A stretch of DNA of 64,000 nt from Bacteroidales bacterium. Its GTDB lineage: Bacteria; Bacteroidota; Bacteroidia; Bacteroidales; WCHB1-69. The notes under the pieces are model-generated. The model was given only the letters and a program-made list of their open reading frames with translations, did no database searches and was not told the DNA's origin. Position numbers and translations under genes: made by a program. Location: assembly GCA_017438945.1 (NCBI GenBank), contig JAFRUI010000003.1, forward strand, positions 1 to 64,000, given 5' to 3'. Position 1 is the first letter of the stretch, and each line of letters starts with the position of its first letter. Shown here piece after piece: positions 9,229-17,892 of the stretch.

Positions 9229-9275
9229 TTTTGGCTTTTGGCTTTTAGCTTTTGACCTTTGACCTTTTGCCAACG
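9229..9275. repeat. GCTAAAAGCCAAAAGCC word repeat
   Basis: On the minus strand these words (GGTCAAAAGCTAAAAGCC type) lie upstream of the panC promoter. The same orientation stands before panB, the EamA gene and the VioA-type gene. Confidence 0.8.
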
Positions 9276-9310
9276 TCCTTGCCCCAACGTCTCACGTCTT
9301 TGATTAAGCC

Positions 9311-9856
9311 CTATTTAATATTCTCCTCCACCATCTCTTTCAGGTACGCCATCACCTCTGGTTCTTGTAATGACACCCCGTCCAGTGCCTCATACACTTC
9401 ATCCGTGTCCAACACGTATTCAACCTCTTCTTTCCCGTCTTTAACCCGTTGGAAATGAAACACAAAGTGGATTTCGGGATGGGCGGCGATGGTGAGCACC
9501 ATGGTGCCGGCGAGGTCACCCATAGGGGGACGGTCAAGGTGTGACAAACCAAAGATGGCGGTGACAGTGGTGCCGACGCCCAGTTCGCTCTCAATCTTCA
9601 TGGAGCCGCCGGTCTGCTCAGTGTTCTGCTTCAGCAACGGCAACCCGAGGCCGACCTTGCGCGTGGTGCGCGTGGTGAAGAACGGGTTTATGACCTTCTC
9701 CACGGTCTCCGCGCTCATACCGCAGCCGTCGTCCTTGAATATCAACGTCAGTGTGTCCGCATCGTGGTTTTCCAGAACCTCAAGCGTGATGTTGTTTGCT
9801 TTTGCACGGGTGGAATTCTGGAGAATGTCCATGATGTGCATCGACAAATCTTTCAT
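9311..9856 (-). CDS. HATPase-domain ATP-binding protein (PHP-DRTGG trio)
   Basis: A stand-alone GHKL ATPase domain of 181 residues: N box DILQNSTRAKA, G1 box DDGCGMS, and G2 box GLGLPLLK. It lacks a histidine-phosphoacceptor domain, so it resembles an anti-sigma factor or SpoIIAB-like kinase rather than a sensor kinase. The last third (from about residue 115) is family-specific. It starts 2 bases after the DRTGG stop and is third in the PHP-DRTGG-HATPase operon. In other anaerobes this trio accompanies [FeFe]-hydrogenase subunits; none is present in this window. Confidence 0.8.
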   Translation of the reverse strand: MKDLSMHIMDILQNSTRAKANNITLEVLENHDADTLTLIFKDDGCGMSAETVEKVINPFFTTRTTRKVGLGLPLLKQNTEQTGGSMKIESELGVGTTVTAIFGLSHLDRPPMGDLAGTMVLTIAAHPEIHFVFHFQRVKDGKEEVEYVLDTDEVYEALDGVSLQEPEVMAYLKEMVEENIK

Positions 9857-9858
9857 AA

Positions 9859-10194
9859 CTAGGCGTTTAGATAAGTGTAGATTTGTCCAGCCACCTCGAA
9901 GGTCTGCTCAGTGGTGCCTAAGACGGGAATGTCCTCTTCCTTGGCCTGCTCCAGCATGTCGTCATCGGGTTTGTTGCCCTTCACGAGGATAACGCACGCC
10001 AGCTCTTTCAGCGAAGCGATGGCGATGACGTTCTTGTGGGTCTGCAAGGTCACCCAAGCGTGGCCTTCCTGCGCGAAGCCCATTACATCGCTCAGCAAAT
10101 CAGAGACATAGCCGCCCTTGATTTCAGTGTCCATATTGTCCTCACCACAAAACACGGTGAGATTCATTTTTTCTACTAATTCTTTTACGGTCAT
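9859..10194 (-). CDS. DRTGG-domain protein
   Basis: A small single-domain protein of about 111 residues resembling the DRTGG domain (GGYVSDLLSDVMGFAQEGHAWVTL in two parts, followed by a CVILVKGNKPDDDML segment). The domain is found next to CBS and PHP proteins and in phosphotransacetylase, and its biochemical role is unclear. I choose the ATG at 10,194 over an upstream in-frame TTG at 10,215. It is the middle gene of the trio, with 32 bases to the PHP gene and 2 to the HATPase gene. Confidence 0.8.
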   Translation of the reverse strand: MTVKELVEKMNLTVFCGEDNMDTEIKGGYVSDLLSDVMGFAQEGHAWVTLQTHKNVIAIASLKELACVILVKGNKPDDDMLEQAKEEDIPVLGTTEQTFEVAGQIYTYLNA

Positions 10195-10226
10195 ATTGGT
10201 TGGTTTAAAGTTCAATGTTTAAGGTT

Positions 10227-10976
10227 TCAAGTTTCAAGCGTCAGTAGGACTTCGCGACCGTCTTCGCCGTGGAGGGCTTTGCGGATTTCTTCGAAGCTAC
10301 GGGTTTCCATCTTCAGGTAGCAAGGTGCAGTGCCGATCACATCGGGTATGTGAGCGTCTGAGCTTCTGGTGAACATCTTGTTTTTCAGATATTTGTGGAC
10401 TTTCAAGATTTCGTCTTTGTTGCCGTGCTTGGAGAGTTCCACCGCGTCGTAGTCCAAGTCGAACGGGATGAATCCCAATTGCGCGATGAGGCTGTTCTTC
10501 ATCTTGTCGATGTGCGCGGGCACGAACAAGCCGCCCAATTCGTGGACTTTGTCCGCTATCTGGTTGACATTCTGGTCGATGGCGGAGGTCAACAAGCGCG
10601 GTTCCTCATACACGATGTTCATCTCTTCGTCAATTTGCACCTGATCGCCGAAAATGTCAGGGTCGTTGGGGATGTTCGGGAGGTGTTCGTCAAGGTAGGC
10701 CTGGAACTTGTCCAATGATTCGTGGTCGCCGAAATAAGCCAGACAGTGCGCCTCCTCCTTGGTGGTCACCTCCGCGCCGCAGAGCACGAAAATGTCGCGG
10801 TTGTGGGAGTAATGCTCCGCCAACCGGCAGTGCCGCGTGGCATTATGGTCGGTGATGGCGATCACATCGATGCCCCTCTCCAATGCGAGTGCGATGATGT
10901 TCTCCGGCGTCATGTCCAAATCACCGCAAGGAGAGAAAAGCGTATGCGTATGTAAATCAGCTTTATAGATGTTCAT
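10227..10976 (-). CDS. PHP-domain metal-dependent phosphoesterase
   Basis: A 249-residue PHP protein with motif I DLHTHTLFSPCG, motif II DHNATRH, the later PAHIDK, and SSDAHIPD near the end. These residues make a di- or tri-metal phosphoesterase site. It is related to the YciV/TrpH branch. It opens the PHP-DRTGG-HATPase operon from a promoter 20 bases upstream. The natural substrate is unknown. Confidence 0.88.
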   Translation of the reverse strand: MNIYKADLHTHTLFSPCGDLDMTPENIIALALERGIDVIAITDHNATRHCRLAEHYSHNRDIFVLCGAEVTTKEEAHCLAYFGDHESLDKFQAYLDEHLPNIPNDPDIFGDQVQIDEEMNIVYEEPRLLTSAIDQNVNQIADKVHELGGLFVPAHIDKMKNSLIAQLGFIPFDLDYDAVELSKHGNKDEILKVHKYLKNKMFTRSSDAHIPDVIGTAPCYLKMETRSFEEIRKALHGEDGREVLLTLET

Positions 10977-10995
10977 TGACCAAAAAATTTGCGGG

Positions 10996-11003
10996 CAAAG
11001 ATA
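10996..11003 (-). promoter_or_regulatory. -7 box of the PHP-DRTGG-HATPase operon
   Basis: The minus strand reads TATCTTTG. It lies 20 bases before the PHP start, giving a very short leader. It is divergent to the glycogen-enzyme promoter 60 bases away. Confidence 0.75.
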
Positions 11004-11037
11004 CTATTTTTTGCAATATTGCCTATTTTTTGTTACA

Positions 11038-11069
11038 TTTGCAACTTGTTTTTTGAATTGATAAATTTG
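11038..11069 (+). promoter_or_regulatory. Promoter of the glycogen synthase-phosphorylase gene
   Basis: TTTG at 11,038-11,041 and TAAATTTG at 11,062-11,069 are separated by 20 bases, a close match to the -33/-7 consensus of the Bacteroidota primary sigma factor. The ATG follows 12 bases later. Confidence 0.8.
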
Positions 11070-11081
11070 CCTTAATTATTT

Positions 11082-14000
11082 ATGAATCAGAAGTATAGCG
11101 ATTACCTTTTTGAAACTTCCTGGGAGATTTGTAACAAAGTGGGCGGCATTTACACCGTCCTTTCTACCAAAGCGGCCACCGTGGTGGGCAACTATCATGA
11201 TCACTACATCTGTATCGGCCCTGACATTCCGAAAGAATATAACGACGATTTCGTGGAGGATCCCACGCTGTTCAAGAACTGGCGTGACATCGTGGCCCGC
11301 GACGGTCTGAAAGTGCGCATCGGCAGATGGCAGATAGTTGGTTCTCCGGTGGTGTTTTTGGTCGATTTCACCAGCTTCTTTGAGAAAAAGAACGAGATTC
11401 TGACCAAATTCTGGCTTCGCTACAAACTGGATTCGATTTCCGGACAGTGGGATTATATCGAGCCCGCGTTGTTCGGCTATGCCGCCGGTCGTGTGATTGA
11501 GAGTTTCTACAATTTCTACTGCAGCTCGATGGACAAGATCGTGGCGCACTTCCATGAGTGGATGACGGGTACGGGTATTCTCTACCTGGAATCTGTGGCT
11601 CCGCAGATTGCCACTGTGTTCACCACCCACGCCACCGTCCTCGGTCGTTGCATTGCCGGGAATGGTCTTCCGCTATACGCTGATATCCAGCAATATAATC
11701 CGTTTGATACGGCTCAACGCTTCGGAGTGCAGTCCAAGTTTTCGTTGGAGTCTCTGTCGGCCAAGCACGCGGATGCCTACACCACGGTGAGTGAGATCAC
11801 CAATCGTGAGTGCGCGGCGTTCTTCGAGAGACCTGCCGATGTGATCACCATCAACGGTTTCGAGAATGCTTTTGTGCCGAAGGGTGAGGAGTTTGACCGT
11901 AAGCGCAAGGCTGCCCGTGAACGGCTTTTGCAAGTGGCCTCCACGCTGATCCAGACCCAGATTCCAGACGACGCCCTGCTGGTCATAAATAGCGGTCGCT
12001 ATGAATTCAAGAACAAGGGTATCGATGTGTTTATCAAGAGCTTGGCGAAGGTCGCCGAAGCCAATCCGGACCGCACCGTTGTGGCGTTCCTCACCGTGCC
12101 CGCCGGTCACAGCGGTCGCCAGGAAGAACTGGCCGCCCAGATGACCCAGCCCGTGAGCGGAGTGCCCATGTCCGACCGTTTCGTGACCCATGTGCTACAC
12201 GATCCCTACCATGACCCGATTCTCAACGAGCTGAACAATAACGGATTACATAACAGTCCTGAACAAAATGTGAAGGTGGTCTTTGTCCCTGTCTATTTGG
12301 ATGGCGAGGATGGCATCTTCAACATGAAATACTATGACTTGCTGATTGGCTTTGACCTCTCGGTGTTCCCATCTTATTATGAACCATGGGGTTATACTCC
12401 GTTGGAGAGCATCGCGTTCGGTATCCCGACCATCACGACCTCGCTGGCCGGTTTCGGCGCGTGGGTGCAGGAGCATTTCACCCAGCAGCAGAGTGTCAGT
12501 GTGATTCAGCGCACCGACCATAACGACGATGAGGTGGTGAAGGCCATCGCGGACCAGATTCTGTTCTACAACCATTGTACCCCACAGGCCATGGCCGACA
12601 TCCGCAAGACGGCGGTCAATATCGCTGAAAAAGCCCTGTGGACGCATCTTTTCGCCAATTATGAGAAGGCGTACGACATCGCGTTGGGTAAGAGCGGCGA
12701 GCGTTACGCGCAATACCAGAACAAGACCTCCAATGTGGGCGTGATGGTGCAGGAACTCCAAGTGGAGAAACCGGCCTGGCATCGCGTCTCTGTGAAATCC
12801 CATCTGCCTGAGCAGCTGCGTCTTTTGGAAAAATTGTCGGAGAATTTGTGGTGGAGCTGGACGTTCGAGGCCCGCGAACTGTTTGAGGAAATTGCGGGTC
12901 CCTCCCTTTGGAAGGCATGCGAAGAAAACCCCGTCCACATGTTGCAACTGCTGCCGCTGGAAAGAATGGAGAACTTCGCCCATAACGAAGAATATATCAG
13001 CAAGTTGAAGAATGTATATGAACGGTTTACGGCTTATATGCAGGAGCCGTGCAACCGCAAGGAGGACCGTATCGCCTACTTCAGCATGGAGTTCGGTATC
13101 AGCAACGAGCTGAAGATTTTCTCCGGCGGTCTCGGCATGTTGGCCGGCGACTACCTCAAGGAGGCCAGCGACTGCAACGTGAACATGCTTGGCGTGGGTC
13201 TTCTCTACCGCTATGGCTATTTCAAGCAGCAGATTTCCGCATACGGCGAGCAGGTCAACCTTTACCCGCCGCAAAGCTTCTCCAAACTGCCCATCAAGCC
13301 CTACAAGGACAAGGATGGCAACTGGCTCATGGTCAGCGTGGCGATGCCCGGCCGTAACCTCTACGCCCGCATCTGGCGCGTGGATGTCGGTCGCATACCG
13401 CTCTATCTCCTTGATACCGACTTCGATAAGAACTGGCAAGAGGATCGCGGCGTGACGGCAACCTTGTACGGCGGCGATGTCGAAAACCGTCTCAAACAGG
13501 AGATTCTGCTCGGTATCGGCGGTGTGCGTATGCTCAAGGCCATCGGCGAAACCCCGACCATCTTCCATCTCAACGAAGGCCATGCCGCCTTCCTGAATCT
13601 GGAACGCATCCTGCAAGTGATGCAGAATGAGCATGTGAACCGTCAGATGGCGGTCGAGTTGGTGAAGGCCTCGTCGCTTTACACCACCCACACGCCCGTG
13701 CCCGCCGGTCACGATGCTTTCACGGAAGATCTGATGCGCACCTATTTCGCCACCTACTCCCAGCAGTTCAACGTAAGTTGGGAGACGTTCATGGGCTTCG
13801 GCCGCAGACACGACGGAAACACCTTCGACAAGTTCTCGATGAGCATCCTCGCGTGTCGTTTTTCCCAGGAAATCAACGGGGTGAGCCGCATTCACGGGCG
13901 CGTGTCGCAGGAGATGTTCGCCGACCTCTATGAGGGGCGTTTCGCAGAAGAATCGCACATCGGCTATGTCACCAACGGCGTGCATTACCCGACATGGGCG

Positions 14001-15311
14001 CACAAGAAATGGCAGACGCTGCACCGCAGTATTTTCGGCGAAGGCCTGACCAAAGATTGTTCCAATCCGTTGGTATGGAAGAAAATAAACGACGTCCCCG
14101 ATGCAGACCTTTGGCTCATCAAGCAGGAGTTGCGTCAGGAGATGATGACGGCCATCAAGGAGATGCTGGCCGAGCAGATGCGCACTCGCAACGAGTCGCC
14201 TGCGCTCATCGAGGCCACTCTCAAGTCGCTGCGCGACGATGTGCTCACCATCGGTTTCGCCCGTCGTTTCGCCACCTACAAACGCGCCCATCTGCTCTTC
14301 ATGAACGAGCAGAAACTCAAGGCGTTGCTCAACAATCCCGAACGCCCGGTGCAGTTCATCTTCGCCGGCAAGGCGCACCCGCACGACAAGGCTGGTCAGG
14401 ATCTCATCAAACGCATCATCGAGTTGAGCCGTCGTCCCGAATTTATCGGCAAGATCATCTTCGTGGAAAACTACAACATGATCTTGGCCAAGAAGTTGGT
14501 GTCGGGTTGCGATGTCTGGATGAACACTCCGACCCGTCCGTTGGAGGCCTCCGGCACCAGCGGCGAGAAAGCCGTGATGAACGGAGTGCTGAATCTCAGC
14601 GTGTTGGACGGCTGGTGGGCCGAGGGTTATGTTCCCGGTGCCGGCTGGGCGCTCAAAGAGCAGATCACTTATCAGGACAACCGTTTGCAGGACGAATTGG
14701 ATGCGGAAACGCTCTATAACATTATCGGAGAGCAGATTACAGCGGCATTCTACAATCGTGATGCGCAAGGCATTCCCACCGAATGGGTCGCCATGATGAA
14801 GAAATGCTTCACCCAGATTTCCCCGCATTTCACCATGAAGCGCCAGTTGGACGACTATTACCGCAAGTTCTATCACAAATTGATGAACAGAAGCCGCCTG
14901 TTGGGCGCCAATGACAACGAAAATGTCCGGATTCTGCTCAAATGGCGCGAGAATGTCCTTGCCGGCTGGAATGACATCGAATGTGTCGGCGTGGATTATC
15001 CCAAGAACGACAAAAACACCTATTGCGTGGGCGACCGTATGCAATGCCGTCTAGAGTTGCGTCTCGGGTCGTTGCGCCCGCAGGATGTGAAAGTGGAGAT
15101 GGTGTTTGTCACGGCTGAGGATCATGGCCGGAGACCCAAGCTGGAATACAAGGTGCATTTCGTGTTCGAGACGGAGCGTGACGGCATCTACACGTTCGTC
15201 TGTTCCGAGGTTGCGCAGCGCATCGGCGTGTGGGACTGCGCGGTCCGCGTCATCCCCAACCACGAGCTGCTGCCTCACGACCAGGACTTCAATATCGTGA
15301 GATGGATCTAA
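11082..15311 (+). CDS. Fused GT3 glycogen synthase and GT35 alpha-glucan phosphorylase
   Basis: One 1409-residue protein joins both directions of glycogen turnover. Residues 1-550 form a GT3-type (animal/yeast-like) glycogen synthase: FETSWEICNKVGGIYTV at the N terminus, THATVLGR, and SYYEPWGYTPLE at the C-terminal catalytic part. After a short linker, residues 575-690 match the DUF3417 cap (LSENLWWSW) and 690-1300 an alpha-glucan phosphorylase with the PLP lysine Lys1163 in EASGTSGEKAVMNG. The tail of about 100 residues is a beta-rich domain. The reading frame is uninterrupted. In other Bacteroidales the halves are often two neighbouring genes. It has its own promoter. A long antisense frame (12,246-15,044) is a codon-bias shadow. 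Confidence 0.93.
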   Translation: MNQKYSDYLFETSWEICNKVGGIYTVLSTKAATVVGNYHDHYICIGPDIPKEYNDDFVEDPTLFKNWRDIVARDGLKVRIGRWQIVGSPVVFLVDFTSFFEKKNEILTKFWLRYKLDSISGQWDYIEPALFGYAAGRVIESFYNFYCSSMDKIVAHFHEWMTGTGILYLESVAPQIATVFTTHATVLGRCIAGNGLPLYADIQQYNPFDTAQRFGVQSKFSLESLSAKHADAYTTVSEITNRECAAFFERPADVITINGFENAFVPKGEEFDRKRKAARERLLQVASTLIQTQIPDDALLVINSGRYEFKNKGIDVFIKSLAKVAEANPDRTVVAFLTVPAGHSGRQEELAAQMTQPVSGVPMSDRFVTHVLHDPYHDPILNELNNNGLHNSPEQNVKVVFVPVYLDGEDGIFNMKYYDLLIGFDLSVFPSYYEPWGYTPLESIAFGIPTITTSLAGFGAWVQEHFTQQQSVSVIQRTDHNDDEVVKAIADQILFYNHCTPQAMADIRKTAVNIAEKALWTHLFANYEKAYDIALGKSGERYAQYQNKTSNVGVMVQELQVEKPAWHRVSVKSHLPEQLRLLEKLSENLWWSWTFEARELFEEIAGPSLWKACEENPVHMLQLLPLERMENFAHNEEYISKLKNVYERFTAYMQEPCNRKEDRIAYFSMEFGISNELKIFSGGLGMLAGDYLKEASDCNVNMLGVGLLYRYGYFKQQISAYGEQVNLYPPQSFSKLPIKPYKDKDGNWLMVSVAMPGRNLYARIWRVDVGRIPLYLLDTDFDKNWQEDRGVTATLYGGDVENRLKQEILLGIGGVRMLKAIGETPTIFHLNEGHAAFLNLERILQVMQNEHVNRQMAVELVKASSLYTTHTPVPAGHDAFTEDLMRTYFATYSQQFNVSWETFMGFGRRHDGNTFDKFSMSILACRFSQEINGVSRIHGRVSQEMFADLYEGRFAEESHIGYVTNGVHYPTWAHKKWQTLHRSIFGEGLTKDCSNPLVWKKINDVPDADLWLIKQELRQEMMTAIKEMLAEQMRTRNESPALIEATLKSLRDDVLTIGFARRFATYKRAHLLFMNEQKLKALLNNPERPVQFIFAGKAHPHDKAGQDLIKRIIELSRRPEFIGKIIFVENYNMILAKKLVSGCDVWMNTPTRPLEASGTSGEKAVMNGVLNLSVLDGWWAEGYVPGAGWALKEQITYQDNRLQDELDAETLYNIIGEQITAAFYNRDAQGIPTEWVAMMKKCFTQISPHFTMKRQLDDYYRKFYHKLMNRSRLLGANDNENVRILLKWRENVLAGWNDIECVGVDYPKNDKNTYCVGDRMQCRLELRLGSLRPQDVKVEMVFVTAEDHGRRPKLEYKVHFVFETERDGIYTFVCSEVAQRIGVWDCAVRVIPNHELLPHDQDFNIVRWI

Positions 15312-15346
15312 TCAATTGATAATTGATAATGGATAATGGATAATTA
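15312..15346. repeat. GATAATGG word repeat
   Basis: About four copies of an 8-9-base unit of the AATTGATAATGGATAAT type start right at the stop codon of the glycogen gene. Confidence 0.8.
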
Positions 15347-15379
15347 GTGGTTGGTTTGGGTTCTATTTTGGATTTAGAC

Positions 15380-16039
15380 ATGAATCAATCTCTTATATCG
15401 TTCTGGCTGACGGAATTCGATCCTTTCACCACGGCAATTGTAGCCAATGGTGAGGTTCCTTCGTCTGAACTGTCAATACGGTTGTTACGGAAAATGAAGC
15501 GCATCATTTGTTGTGATGGTGCGCTTCAGAAGTTATTGTCTATAAACATTATACCGGATGTCATCGTGGGTGACGGGGATTCGATGGATCGCGAGGAATT
15601 GTCGCGACATAATATTCCTTATCACGCCGATCGCAGCGAGGAATACAACGACCTCCAGAAGGCATTGAAATATTGTATGGCCAATGGATACGACGACGTG
15701 TTGTTGTTGGGCTGCGGTGGTCTGCGCGAGGATCATTTCATCGCCAACCTGAGCATATTAGTGATGTATTCCGAAAAGATGCGGCTGGCCATGCAGACTG
15801 AGCACGGCGTCTTCAATGTGATGCGTGGTACGTCCATGTTCCGTTCTGTTACGGGGATGCAGGTCTCCGTCTTCCCGAGCAACCTGCACACAAAACTTTC
15901 CTTCAGCGGACTGAAATATCCTGTCAACAACCGTTCTTTTAACTGGTTATGGGAGGGAAGTTTGAACGAGTCGGTGGGCAGTGCGTTCACCGTGGAGGCA
16001 GATGATGAGGAACCGGTGGTGGTGTATAGGACACTATAA
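15380..16039 (+). CDS. Thiamine pyrophosphokinase
   Basis: Transfers pyrophosphate from ATP to thiamine to give thiamine diphosphate. About 219 residues. The TPK catalytic signature is visible as CCDGALQKL and DVIVGDGDSMD, then GCGGLREDHFIANL, and a C-terminal beta-domain with LSFSGLKYPV that forms the thiamine pocket. The ATG at 15,380 is preferred to an upstream GTG at 15,347 that would lie inside repeat sequence. It is a monocistronic gene between repeat blocks. Confidence 0.92.
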   Translation: MNQSLISFWLTEFDPFTTAIVANGEVPSSELSIRLLRKMKRIICCDGALQKLLSINIIPDVIVGDGDSMDREELSRHNIPYHADRSEEYNDLQKALKYCMANGYDDVLLLGCGGLREDHFIANLSILVMYSEKMRLAMQTEHGVFNVMRGTSMFRSVTGMQVSVFPSNLHTKLSFSGLKYPVNNRSFNWLWEGSLNESVGSAFTVEADDEEPVVVYRTL

Positions 16040-16071
16040 TGCTGAATGCTGAATGTTGAATGCTGAATGAT
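16040..16071. repeat. GCTGAATG word repeat
   Basis: Units of GCTGAATGTTGAATG type begin one base after the thiamine pyrophosphokinase stop codon, with the same downstream polarity as the other purine-rich words. Confidence 0.75.
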
Positions 16072-16124
16072 GGGGTGTTGATCGGACCTGTTCTATTCTA
16101 TGATTTAATTTTTCGCCACGATGA

Positions 16125-16153
16125 TTGCTATATGAAATAATTTTGTATCTTTG
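16125..16153 (+). promoter_or_regulatory. Promoter of the toxin-antitoxin pair
   Basis: TTG at 16,125-16,127 and TATCTTTG at 16,146-16,153 with an 18-base spacer, 25 bases before the antitoxin ATG. Confidence 0.75.
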
Positions 16154-16178
16154 CGGCGTAAATTTAAATCATATTGAA

Positions 16179-16466
16179 ATGTCGCAAGTGTCTATGACAG
16201 TGAGAATGGACTCACAATTGAAAACCGTATTTGAGGCGTTGTGCTCAGAGTTCGGCATGAGCGTGAACACCGCTATTAACGTGTTTGCGAGAACAGTCGT
16301 GCAGCGCAGGTGTATCCCTTTCGAAATCCGAGCCGATGAGAAAAAATCGGTCGCCGAAAGGATGGCTGCATTCCGCAATATGCGGGAATGGGCCGAGAAT
16401 GGAAATACGCCGGAACTGACTTTGGAAGAAATTAACGAAGAGATTGACAAAACCAGAAACAAATAA
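16179..16466 (+). CDS. RelB/DinJ-family antitoxin
   Basis: A 95-residue antitoxin. The N-terminal ribbon-helix-helix (SMTVRMDSQLKTVFEALCSEFGMSVNTAINVF, read in parts) dimerises and binds the operator. The charged C-terminal half (ERMAAFRNMREWAEN...EEIDKT) should wrap around the toxin. An upstream in-frame TTG exists at 16,125, but it lies before the -7 box, so the ATG at 16,179 is right. It overlaps the toxin gene by one base (TAATG), implying translational coupling and autoregulation. Confidence 0.85.
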   Translation: MSQVSMTVRMDSQLKTVFEALCSEFGMSVNTAINVFARTVVQRRCIPFEIRADEKKSVAERMAAFRNMREWAENGNTPELTLEEINEEIDKTRNK

Positions 16467-16870
16467 TGAAATATTTTGCCGTTTTCGACACCAATGTTCT
16501 GGTGTCAGCCATGATTACACATAATTCGGACTCTGCCACCGTTAAAGTGTTGGAACAGGTGGTGAAGGGTCGTATCGTCCCTTTGTTCAACGACGAAATT
16601 CTTCTAGAATATCAGGAGGTCCTGAATCGTGACAAGTTCAATCTACGAGAGGATGATATCCTGAATATGCTTGACCTGATAATTGATAATGGTTGTTGGG
16701 CGGGACATAGAGCCACAGATTTCCCATTCACCGATGCAGACGACATCGTCTTTTTTGAAGTGGCCATGTCCAAGGAAGGTTCATTTCTTGTGACGGGAAA
16801 CACCAAACATTTCCCCAAAGTGCCTACAGTGGTGACTCCGGCAGAAATGCTGGAGATTATCGGAGTGTAG
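16466..16870 (+). CDS. PIN-domain toxin
   Basis: A putative RNase toxin of 134 residues from the COG1569 branch of PIN proteins. The acidic active-site positions are visible: FDTNVLVSAM (first Asp), NDEILLEY (Glu), and DADDIVFFE (Asp pair), followed by FLVTGNTKHF. It is coupled to the RelB-like antitoxin. RelB-type antitoxins usually pair with RelE/YafQ toxins, so the combination is a mixed pair, though this arrangement is also seen elsewhere. The real target RNA is unknown. Confidence 0.88.
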   Translation: MKYFAVFDTNVLVSAMITHNSDSATVKVLEQVVKGRIVPLFNDEILLEYQEVLNRDKFNLREDDILNMLDLIIDNGCWAGHRATDFPFTDADDIVFFEVAMSKEGSFLVTGNTKHFPKVPTVVTPAEMLEIIGV

Positions 16871-16960
16871 AATTCCATGTGCAGGGAAATCTTCCCAGCA
16901 TTGACGGCACTTTTGTGCAGAGTTCTTGCTACTTGAGGTTCAGCGTACCATAAACTTTTG

Positions 16961-16968
16961 TATTTTTG
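16961..16968 (+). promoter_or_regulatory. -7 box of the SDR gene
   Basis: TATTTTTG fits TAnnTTTG, 12 bases before the ATG at 16,980. Confidence 0.65.
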
Positions 16969-16979
16969 CCGACATAAAT

Positions 16980-17792
16980 ATGGATGAAATGAAAAACACC
17001 TATACCGACAAAGTCGTCTGGATCACCGGCACCTCCTCCGGCATCGGCAAAGAGACCGCCTTCCGCTTCGCTGAGGCGGGGGCTCGACTGATCCTCACGG
17101 CATTAGAACCCGACCTGCTGGAGCAGGTGCGCGAGGAGTGTCTGCGACTGGGCGCCAAAGACGTGACCTGCCTGCCGTTCGACCTCGGGCAGACCGACGC
17201 GCTGCTGCAACTCGCCGCCGACGCCCTCAACGCCTACGGGCGCATCGATGTCTTTTACAACAATGCCGGCATCAGCCAGCGCGGCACCACCGTGGAGACC
17301 GACATGGCCGTCATCCGCAAGGTGATGGACATCGACTTCTACGCACCGGTGATCCTCACCAAGGCCGTGTTGCCCAAGATGATCGAGCAGGGTGGGGGAC
17401 AGCTGGCCGTCACCACCAGCATCGCCGGACTCTTCGGATTCCCGCTACGGTGCGCCTACTCGTCGGCGAAGCACGCCCTCTACGGCTTCTTTGAGACCGT
17501 GGCGGCGGAGAACTACAAGGACGGCATCCGTGTCACCATCCTCACGCCCGGCCGCGTGCAGACCAACATCTCCGTCAATTCGTTGGAGAAGGACGGCCGC
17601 AAGCACGGCAAGATGGACGCGGGCCAGGCCGGCGGCATCACCCCCGAGAAGGCCTCCCGTATCATCTTCAACGCCATCGCCAAGGAGAAACGCGAACAAC
17701 TCGTCGGCAGCTCCGAACTCATCATGGCCCACATCAAACGGTTCTTCCCCGGCCTCTGCGCGAAACTGGCCCGGAAGATCAAACCGATGTGA
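16980..17792 (+). CDS. Short-chain dehydrogenase/reductase
   Basis: A classical SDR of 270 residues using NAD(P)(H): cofactor motif TGTSSGIGKE near the N terminus, NNAG, catalytic Ser in TTSIAG and YSSAK with the Tyr/Lys pair. The C-terminal part ends in a basic stretch (KLARKIKPM), as in membrane-peripheral DHRS7-like SDRs. The ATG at 16,980 is chosen because the -7 box would lie inside any longer version. The substrate is not known. Its stop codon is the first TGA of a GATGAG repeat block. Confidence 0.9.
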   Translation: MDEMKNTYTDKVVWITGTSSGIGKETAFRFAEAGARLILTALEPDLLEQVREECLRLGAKDVTCLPFDLGQTDALLQLAADALNAYGRIDVFYNNAGISQRGTTVETDMAVIRKVMDIDFYAPVILTKAVLPKMIEQGGGQLAVTTSIAGLFGFPLRCAYSSAKHALYGFFETVAAENYKDGIRVTILTPGRVQTNISVNSLEKDGRKHGKMDAGQAGGITPEKASRIIFNAIAKEKREQLVGSSELIMAHIKRFFPGLCAKLARKIKPM

Positions 17793-17866
17793 CGATGAGG
17801 CGATGAGACGATGAGGCGATGAGACGATGAGACGATGAGGCGATGAGACGATGAATGGACGATGAT
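17790..17866. repeat. GATGAGAC minisatellite
   Basis: Eight- to nine-base units GATGAGACGATGAGGC are repeated about eight times, starting within the SDR stop codon. The reverse complement appears upstream of the surA-like gene at 23,829-23,945. Confidence 0.85.
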
Positions 17867-17892
17867 CGACAAAAGATGCGGTCGAAGCACCA

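Noticed and set aside
8278-9255. 325-codon plus-strand frame over panC
   Set aside because: The minus strand codes a complete pantothenate synthetase; the plus frame contains word-repeat sequence at its end.
12246-15044. 932-codon open frame antisense to the phosphorylase part of the fusion gene
   Set aside because: It mirrors a highly conserved gene with strong codon bias; the protein is low in recognisable motifs and has no promoter or own start context.
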